Below, in pieces: positions 1 to 3,801 of a stretch of 5,592 nt of DNA (position 1 is its first letter; each line of letters opens with the position of its first letter). The notes below the pieces were generated by a model. That model did not search any database. It was not told where the DNA came from and saw only the letters and a program-made list of their open reading frames with translations. Origin of the DNA: Clostridia bacterium (lineage in GTDB: Bacteria > Bacillota > Clostridia > UBA1381); assembly GCA_900751685.1 (NCBI GenBank), contig CAADSR010000217.1, positions 1-5,592 on the forward strand. The letters run 5' to 3'. The position numbers and the translations under genes are program-made.

Positions 1-339
1 CCGGGTATTTTACCTCCTAAATTTGAAGACCAGGCAGTTGCCAAAAATTTGGCATATACCGGTGCTATCAAAGACGAGATCATGAATACGGAGCTTCTTT
101 CTTATTCTCTGCTGGATTATTTAAAGCAATTTTATCCGGAGGAGCTTTCTGCCCGGTATAAATTAGATGCAGACCTTTCCCCATTGGAAGGGCACGAAAT
201 TCTTGAGCTGATCGGACGCAAACGTGGTTTTGTTATCTCCGGCGGTGAAATCAATATGGAACGTACTGCCAACATGGTTTTGGACGAGTTAAGAAATGCT
301 ACAATTGGTAAGATCACACTCGAACGGCCCCAATCATAA
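1..339 (+). CDS. rbgA: Ribosome biogenesis GTPase A (RbgA/YlqF), C-terminal part, 5' end outside window
   Basis: The reading frame is open from base 1 and ends in TAA at 337-339, giving 112 residues of a protein that is usually about 280-290 residues long. The window opens with PGILPPKFED, which matches the G3 (DxPG) region of the circularly permuted YlqF/RbgA GTPases. It continues with AYTGAIKDEI and the C-terminal helical domain that contacts rRNA, including GRKRGFVISGGEINMERTA near the end. In this family the protein is a cytoplasmic GTPase that binds a late 50S precursor and promotes its maturation. G4, G5, G1 and G2 lie upstream of the window and cannot be checked. The TTG at 49 is an internal leucine codon, not a start. 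A terminator follows 35 nt after the stop, so this is probably the last gene of its transcript. The family call is firm. Confidence 0.93.
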   Translation, partial: PGILPPKFEDQAVAKNLAYTGAIKDEIMNTELLSYSLLDYLKQFYPEELSARYKLDADLSPLEGHEILELIGRKRGFVISGGEINMERTANMVLDELRNATIGKITLERPQS

Positions 340-371
340 CATACGGCCCCTAAAGTTCATTTTTCAAAAAT

Positions 372-408
372 AAAGACCGCTTCAACACTTATGTGAAGCG
401 GTTCTTTT
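372..408. terminator. Bidirectional rho-independent terminator between rbgA and the stalk-domain gene
   Basis: A perfect 9-bp stem (ACCGCTTCA at 376-384 with TGAAGCGGT at 394-402) encloses a 9-nt loop, with one further G-T pair outside it. On the plus strand the stem runs into TTCTTTTATTG. On the minus strand it runs into CTTTATTTTTG. It can therefore end rbgA transcripts and also those of the minus-strand gene whose stop is at 453. Confidence 0.85.
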
Positions 409-452
409 ATTGTTCACTTCAATCAGCTACATTCTAAACCCTCTTTACGGCA

Positions 453-1196
453 TTAAAGGTATTGTTCATTATTGACTGATAGAATCGAAGTGATGATATA
501 TCCGTTTTGATTATTGGCAGGGCTTATACTGCATGTGGTGGTACCATAAACCTCCTCACCATCACCGCTTACCCGGTTATAAACAACGTCTAAACCGTTT
601 GACTTCTCGGACGCATGGTCAAAAACGTAGCAAATATCTCCAAAATCCGAAGTGTGGACCCAGTAGCAGCCATCCTCGTCAAGCTTGATTGACGCAGGTA
701 TATCCTGGCCGAATAATAGCTCGAATTGTTCCTCAACAATGGGCGCCTTCCAACCAAAATAGATTTGATCCGTCGTTTTCTTTAAATCGGTTTCTTTCCC
801 CGTATAGAAATAAAATATAAAATCATCAATAAATTCTTTGCTACTCAAATCATTTTTCGTAAAAGCAGGGATCCGCATACAGCACATTGCTAAATAGTCC
901 TTCATCTCCTCTGTTAATGTCAACTTAGAAATATCATTATCATACACATATCCGTCCTTTGAAAGCTGGATCGTATTGTTCTGAAAATCAACATCAAAAC
1001 CGCCTACAGCATCAGCAATGTCCCTTAGCTTAAAATAGGTGCTATCATTGATATTGTATCCTTCTATTTCAGCCTTCCGCCCATTGAGCAGGACCGGATA
1101 TGGATTTTGAGTAACTGTATAATTTACAGCAAATACCCCTGCGGCTCCAAAAACCAACGCTCCGGCTAAAAAGCCTGTCATAAAATTCTTTTTCAT
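453..1196 (-). CDS. Secreted stalk-domain (copper amine oxidase N-terminal-like) protein, C-terminal domain unknown
   Basis: This is a 247-residue protein. The N-terminus has a signal-peptide shape: KK at 2-3, a Gly/Ala-rich hydrophobic core at about 5-22, and possible cleavage after VFA at 21-23. Without cleavage the segment would serve as a membrane anchor. Residues about 33-80 fit the stalk domain related to the N-terminal domain of copper amine oxidases: VLLNGRKAEIEGYNI, then TYFKLRDIADAVGG and DVDFQNNTIQL. In Firmicutes this domain is a common extracellular module and does not imply oxidase activity. Residues about 81-247 are not recognised. They are acidic and aromatic-rich (for example FIFYFYTGKE), with an adjacent Cys-Cys pair at about 105-106. 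The start at 1196 is supported by GGAGGA at 1205-1210, 8 nt upstream. The gene has its own consensus promoter and is divergent from the GntR-ABC operon. The stalk call is fairly sure, but overall function is unknown. Confidence 0.85.
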   Translation of the reverse strand: MKKNFMTGFLAGALVFGAAGVFAVNYTVTQNPYPVLLNGRKAEIEGYNINDSTYFKLRDIADAVGGFDVDFQNNTIQLSKDGYVYDNDISKLTLTEEMKDYLAMCCMRIPAFTKNDLSSKEFIDDFIFYFYTGKETDLKKTTDQIYFGWKAPIVEEQFELLFGQDIPASIKLDEDGCYWVHTSDFGDICYVFDHASEKSNGLDVVYNRVSGDGEEVYGTTTCSISPANNQNGYIITSILSVNNEQYL

Positions 1197-1251
1197 AGGC
1201 TACTTCCTCCCTCTTCTTTTTATGATTATTTTCCAATCATTTCTTATTCAA

Positions 1252-1280
1252 ATTATATCCCTTTTTCTACTGGCTGTCAA
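1252..1280 (-). promoter_or_regulatory. Consensus housekeeping-sigma promoter for the stalk-domain gene
   Basis: Read on the minus strand, TTGACA (1275-1280) is followed by a 17-nt spacer and TATAAT (1252-1257). Both boxes and the spacing match the sigma-A consensus exactly. Transcription should start near 1245, leaving a leader of roughly 50 nt before the ATG at 1196. No inverted repeat overlaps it, so high constitutive expression is the simplest reading (inference). Confidence 0.85.
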
Positions 1281-1302
1281 ATCATAGTTTCCTCTTAAAA
1301 TC

Positions 1303-1329
1303 AAAAAATTGTGTAAAAAAATTTATTTT
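1303..1329 (+). promoter_or_regulatory. A/T-rich tract upstream of the operon promoter, possible UP element
   Basis: Runs of A and T (AAAAAATT, AAAAAAATTTATTTT) lie immediately upstream of the -35 box at 1334-1339. This is the position where the RNA polymerase alpha C-terminal domain contacts UP elements. The base composition is seen directly; the function is inferred. AT-rich intergenic DNA is also ordinary in such genomes. Confidence 0.35.
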
Positions 1330-1333
1330 CCTC

Positions 1334-1362
1334 TTGACAAACGGTTCATAGATGTATATACT
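1334..1362 (+). promoter_or_regulatory. Promoter of the GntR-ABC operon
   Basis: TTGACA (1334-1339), a 17-nt spacer and TATACT (1357-1362) form a near-consensus sigma-A promoter, with a start point expected near 1368-1370. The -10 box lies inside the left arm of the inverted repeat at 1354-1390, so a protein bound there would block polymerase. Confidence 0.85.
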
Positions 1363-1390
1363 GTATATATCGAACATATACAGTATATAC
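1354..1390. promoter_or_regulatory. Operator: 15-bp-arm perfect inverted repeat, likely target of the GntR repressor
   Basis: GTATATACTGTATAT (1354-1368) and its exact reverse complement ATATACAGTATATAC (1376-1390) are separated by 7 nt. Each arm is also a dyad in itself: TATAC-T-GTATA centred on 1362 and TATAC-A-GTATA centred on 1382. The two dyad centres are 20 bp apart, about two helical turns, which would let two dimers bind the same face. The left dyad covers the -10 box and the right one lies just past the start point. GntR regulators of this kind usually repress their own operon through such palindromes. That the next gene's product binds here is inference from position and symmetry. 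Confidence 0.85.
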
Positions 1391-1391
1391 G

Positions 1392-1398
1392 AGAGGAG
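1392..1398 (+). promoter_or_regulatory. Ribosome binding site that fixes the GntR start at 1406
   Basis: AGAGGAG lies 7 nt before the ATG at 1406. An in-frame ATG at 1352 would give 18 extra residues, but it lies within the promoter and operator and upstream of the expected transcription start. The 1406 start is therefore preferred. Confidence 0.85.
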
Positions 1399-1405
1399 TG
1401 TTAGA

Positions 1406-1780
1406 ATGAATATTATCATCTCAAACAGCTCCGACATCCCGATCTACCAGCAGATCGTAGACCATATCCGCCAAAACATTGTGGATGGGCAAATATCCAG
1501 CGGAGACCCTTTGCCTTCGATCCGCAGTTTGGCAAAAGAGTTGTCTGTCAGTGTAATCACGACGAAAAAGGCATACGAGGTCCTGGAAGAGCAGGGATAT
1601 GTAAAAACAATTGCAGGAAAAGGCTCTTTTGTTTCAAAACAAAGTGCGGCATTGGCAAAAGAACATAAGGCCAGCACTCTGGAGCAACATCTTTTAGAAG
1701 CAATTGATATTGCATCGGAGCTTGATATGGGCAAAGATGAAGTAAAGGAATTATTAGACGTTCTTTATATGGAGGTGTAA
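1406..1780 (+). CDS. GntR-family transcriptional regulator, YtrA-like subfamily
   Basis: This 124-residue protein is predicted to be a DNA-binding repressor of its own operon. Residues about 10-76 form the GntR winged helix-turn-helix: PIYQQIVDHIRQNI (12-25), then LPSIRSLAKELSVS (36-49) as the HTH with the usual P-S-x-R signature, TTKKAYEVLEEQGY as the recognition region, and the wing GKGSFV (71-76). Only about 48 residues follow, predicted to be helical. This short C-terminal segment is typical of the YtrA subfamily, which lacks the large effector domains of FadR or HutC types and is usually found beside ABC transporter genes. The inverted repeat at 1354-1390 is the probable target. The stop codon is separated by 2 nt from the ATPase start, and the ATPase ribosome binding site lies inside this gene, so the two are co-transcribed. 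The ligand that relieves repression cannot be read from the sequence. Confidence 0.93.
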   Translation: MNIIISNSSDIPIYQQIVDHIRQNIVDGQISSGDPLPSIRSLAKELSVSVITTKKAYEVLEEQGYVKTIAGKGSFVSKQSAALAKEHKASTLEQHLLEAIDIASELDMGKDEVKELLDVLYMEV

Positions 1781-1782
1781 AT

Positions 1783-2655
1783 ATGGATGCAGTAAACATT
1801 AAAAATATGACAAAGGACTTCGGCACATTTTCAATCCGCAATTTAAACCTGTCGATCCCCCAGGGATATATCACAGGGATCGTCGGGAAAAATGGCGCGG
1901 GCAAAACAACGATCATTAAATCGATTCTTGGGATGATGCCTTTAGAGGAAGGAGAAATCTCTGTTCTAGGTATGCCCCTTGAAAAAAATGAAATCACGAT
2001 AAAAGATAAAATCGGGATCGTCATGAACGACGGCTGTTTTTATGAAGCCTTATCCCTTATAAAAATGAAAAACATCATTTCCAAGTTCTACACACAGTGG
2101 GATGAAAAAGCTTTTCAGCATTATATGGATTATTTTCATTTACCCCCGCAGAAAAAAGTAAAGGAGCTTTCTACAGGGATGCGAGCAAAATATAACATTG
2201 CTCTTGCCTTATCCCACCACGCAGACCTTATCATTATGGATGAGCCCTCTTCCGGCCTTGACCCGGTCGCCCGGGAAGAACTGATGGATATTCTTTCGGA
2301 TTTAATGCAAAACGAAGAAAAAACCGTTATTTTATCGACTCATATCACTTCTGATTTAGACCGCACAGCGGATTATATTGTTTTGGTGGATAACGGCCAG
2401 GTACTCCTCCAGCTTCCAAAAGATGAGCTTTTAGACACTCACCGTTTGCTCAAGGGGACGACCGACCAGCTCTCAGACAATGTAAAAAAGCACCTCATAT
2501 CCTATAAAACCAACTCTTATGGATTTGAGGCCTTGACAAACAATGCCCCGCTGCTCCGCTCCCTGTCCAGCAAATTTGTCTTTGAGAAACCAACTGTGGA
2601 AGATATTTTAAGATTTTATGCAAGAAAGGATGATAATCATGTTTCAGCTCATTAA
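1783..2655 (+). CDS. ABC transporter ATP-binding protein (ABC-2 type exporter family)
   Basis: This 290-residue protein is the nucleotide-binding subunit that would power the permease encoded next. Walker A is GKNGAGKT (35-42), the signature is LSTGM (129-133), Walker B is LIIMDEPSSGLD (149-160), and the switch histidine is H187 in STH. The expected Q-loop position around 79-87 reads IVMNDGCFY with no glutamine; related YtrB-like subunits often vary here. The region from about 205 to 290 is a C-terminal extension ending in PTVEDILRFYAR, a tail shared by ATPases of GntR-linked exporters. GGAGGTG at 1771-1777, 5 nt before the ATG, is an excellent ribosome binding site. The 3' end overlaps the permease gene by 17 nt. 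Substrate is unknown. Relatives next to YtrA-type regulators act in export or in resistance to envelope-active compounds, but nothing here proves that. Confidence 0.95.
   Translation: MDAVNIKNMTKDFGTFSIRNLNLSIPQGYITGIVGKNGAGKTTIIKSILGMMPLEEGEISVLGMPLEKNEITIKDKIGIVMNDGCFYEALSLIKMKNIISKFYTQWDEKAFQHYMDYFHLPPQKKVKELSTGMRAKYNIALALSHHADLIIMDEPSSGLDPVAREELMDILSDLMQNEEKTVILSTHITSDLDRTADYIVLVDNGQVLLQLPKDELLDTHRLLKGTTDQLSDNVKKHLISYKTNSYGFEALTNNAPLLRSLSSKFVFEKPTVEDILRFYARKDDNHVSAH
2625..2630 (+). promoter_or_regulatory. Ribosome binding site that fixes the permease start at 2639
   Basis: AAAGGA lies inside the ATPase gene and 8 nt before the ATG at 2639. In-frame ATGs at 2618 and 2630 lie upstream of this site or overlap it, so they are poor starts. 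The resulting 17-nt gene overlap suggests translational coupling of ATPase and permease. Confidence 0.7.
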
Positions 2656-3247
2656 AACAGACTTCATTTTGTTTAAGAAATACTTTTTGCTTATTGCGTT
2701 TTATATGGTTATCTTCCCCTTGCTCCTGCGCAGCTCCTGGGACTCGGCAGCTTCCATGATGCTTGTTTTATCGGTCTATATTTTCATTTTTTCTGTGCTC
2801 GGGATGGAAGAGCGTGATAAGATCGACCTTCTTCACCGCACCCTTCCGGTAAAGCCGTCTATTATCGTCGGTACAAAATATGTAGAAAGTGTTTTGGTCT
2901 GGGTCTTTGCAGTTCTTTGTTTCACCCTGGTATCTTCCCTTTTCTCCACTTATCTTGAATCGGCTGCACCTGCCCTACAACAAATACAAACCGTTATCCT
3001 TTCCCTATGTGTGATGCTTTTATTTGTCTCCATCAGCCTGCCGATCTGTTATAAAATGGGATTTGCAAAAAGCCGTGTTGTCATGGTCATTGCCTGGGTA
3101 TTTGCAGCTTGCCTTTTCCCCGTTATTGCTTACATTGCAGAATCCGAAATGATTTTATTATTGGCCGGTATTTTTATACTTTGTGTTACCGTCACCCTTT
3201 TTTCCTGGAGGTTATGCACGAAGATCTATAAAAATAAAATAGCTTAA
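2639..3247 (+). CDS. ABC-2 type transporter permease subunit, six predicted membrane helices
   Basis: This 202-residue integral membrane protein is the likely partner of the preceding ATPase. Hydrophobic segments lie at about residues 15-30, 37-55, 84-106, 117-138, 146-167 and 171-190. Between helices 2 and 3 is the cytoplasmic stretch EERDKIDLLHRTLPVKPS followed by KYVES. This resembles the coupling loop of the small ABC-2 permease family (ABC2_membrane_5 type), where a short-LPV motif and a following lysine-tyrosine recur. The C-terminus is basic (KIYKNKIA), consistent with a cytoplasmic end. At about 200 residues it is normal for that family and small for ABC-2 permeases in general, so two copies probably pair with two ATPases. 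It is the last gene of the operon, and its TAA merges with the A-tract of the terminator. Substrate unknown. Confidence 0.9.
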   Translation: MFQLIKTDFILFKKYFLLIAFYMVIFPLLLRSSWDSAASMMLVLSVYIFIFSVLGMEERDKIDLLHRTLPVKPSIIVGTKYVESVLVWVFAVLCFTLVSSLFSTYLESAAPALQQIQTVILSLCVMLLFVSISLPICYKMGFAKSRVVMVIAWVFAACLFPVIAYIAESEMILLLAGIFILCVTVTLFSWRLCTKIYKNKIA

Positions 3248-3277
3248 AAAAAGCAGCCTTTAAAGGCTGCTTTTTTT
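3246..3277. terminator. Perfect bidirectional rho-independent terminator between the permease and mmcQ-like genes
   Basis: AGCAGCCT (3252-3259), a TTAA loop and AGGCTGCT (3264-3271) form a perfect stem, flanked by seven A residues (3246-3252) on the left and seven T residues (3271-3277) on the right. The whole element is symmetrical and can terminate transcription from either strand. The last two bases of the permease stop codon are part of the A-tract. The minus-strand gene stops 13 nt to the right. Confidence 0.93.
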
Positions 3278-3289
3278 AAGACTGATAAA

Positions 3290-3661
3290 CTATTGCTCTT
3301 GTCCCAATAATTCCTTTTGTACTTTTTTCGGAAGGCCACTGACTACTCTAAAATATGCATGGTCTATCATATGGATCAGCTCCGGTTCCGGAATCTTCCT
3401 GGGATCCATCGTATTCCAGTGGGGCTGCTGTACAGGCGGGCAATGATATCCCCGGACAACAGTACCGGGATATTGCTGCCGGAAAAAGTCCGCTAAAGCC
3501 AGCTCGCATTTTAAGGTTATTTTATAATCCTCTTGTTTGGGATAAATCTGGGCAAATACCCTTCCATGTACCTTTACACAAATAGGGATTTCCCCAAACG
3601 GATTATCCAAATACGCCTCTTTCTTTGCACAGCAATATTGCAAAATCTCTTCCATCTCCAT
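3290..3661 (-). CDS. MmcQ/YjbR family protein
   Basis: This is a 123-residue soluble protein, the usual length for this family. Hallmarks are an N-terminal helix with YC (MEMEEILQYC), a KVHGRVFAQI strand (30-39), ITLKCELALADFFRQQYPG (48-66), RGYH (70-73), HWNT (81-84), and the helix PEPELIHMIDHAYFRVV near the C-terminus. MmcQ/YjbR proteins have a CyaY-like double-wing fold; DNA binding has been proposed for some, but their cellular role is poorly defined. The start at 3661 is preferred because a purine-rich AAAGGCGGG sits about 5 nt upstream; the ATG at 3655 would be farther from it. The gene is monocistronic, has its own promoter, and converges on the ABC operon with a shared terminator. No functional link to its neighbours is evident. 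Confidence 0.92.
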   Translation of the reverse strand: MEMEEILQYCCAKKEAYLDNPFGEIPICVKVHGRVFAQIYPKQEDYKITLKCELALADFFRQQYPGTVVRGYHCPPVQQPHWNTMDPRKIPEPELIHMIDHAYFRVVSGLPKKVQKELLGQEQ

Positions 3662-3682
3662 ATTATCCCGCCTTTCCTTCTT

Positions 3683-3711
3683 ATTATATCAAATTTTTCG
3701 GGACTGCACAA
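3683..3711 (-). promoter_or_regulatory. Probable promoter of the MmcQ/YjbR gene
   Basis: On the minus strand, TATAAT (3683-3688) is preceded by a 17-nt spacer and TTGTGC (3706-3711), a weak -35 that keeps only the TTG. The -10 box lies about 20 nt from the ATG, so the leader is very short and overlaps the ribosome binding site region. A moderate-strength promoter is likely. Confidence 0.6.
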
Positions 3712-3725
3712 CCATGAAATACTTC

Positions 3726-3755
3726 TTGACTTTTGACAGAGCCGCATAGTATAAT
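3726..3755 (+). promoter_or_regulatory. Promoter of the serine hydrolase gene
   Basis: TTGACT (3726-3731), an 18-nt spacer and TATAAT (3750-3755) form a good promoter. An overlapping alternative is TTGACA (3733-3738) with a 16-nt spacer to TATATT (3755-3760). Sequence alone cannot decide between them. Both -10 boxes lie inside the left arm of the inverted repeat at 3748-3787, so both would be blocked by a bound repressor. Confidence 0.75.
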
Positions 3756-3787
3756 ATATTTAGATTTTCATCTAAATATATTATACT
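3748..3787. promoter_or_regulatory. Perfect 18-bp-arm inverted repeat over the serine hydrolase promoter, probable operator
   Basis: AGTATAATATATTTAGAT (3748-3765) and its exact reverse complement (3770-3787) surround a TTTC centre. The left arm includes the -10 box. The right arm ends directly before GGAGAGGA, the ribosome binding site. Because transcription should begin near 3762, most of the left arm would not be in the RNA, so a DNA operator is more likely than a full RNA hairpin. It differs from the GntR operator at 1354-1390 apart from shared AT-rich GTATA steps. No dedicated regulator gene lies beside it in the window, though one may lie to the right. Confidence 0.75.
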
Positions 3788-3801
3788 GGAGAGGATACAT
3801 T

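Noticed and set aside
132..317. 61-residue minus-strand frame
   Set aside because: It is antisense to the conserved C-terminal domain of RbgA, with no support of its own.
1288..1335. Direct repeat TTTCCTCTT at 1288-1296 and 1327-1335
   Set aside because: Nine bases of pyrimidine-rich sequence in an AT-rich intergenic region are likely to recur by chance. The second copy simply runs into the -35 box, and no third copy or symmetry was seen.
1352..1405. Upstream in-frame ATG extending the GntR protein by 18 residues
   Set aside because: It lies inside the promoter -10 region and operator, upstream of the expected transcription start. The ATG at 1406 has a good ribosome binding site.
1557..2024. 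155-residue open frame on the minus strand spanning the GntR/ATPase junction
   Set aside because: It lies antisense to two clear genes with recognised motifs, shows no domain, and has no ribosome binding site of its own. It is a shadow frame.
3355..3736. Two small plus-strand frames (3355-3585 and 3533-3736)
   Set aside because: Both are antisense to the MmcQ/YjbR gene, and their translations look like low-quality shadow sequence with no recognisable family.
3748..3801. RNA hairpin or riboswitch masking the ribosome binding site of the serine hydrolase
   Set aside because: Transcription should start near 3762, so most of the left arm would be missing from the RNA and the full stem could not form. 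There is also too little leader for a riboswitch aptamer.
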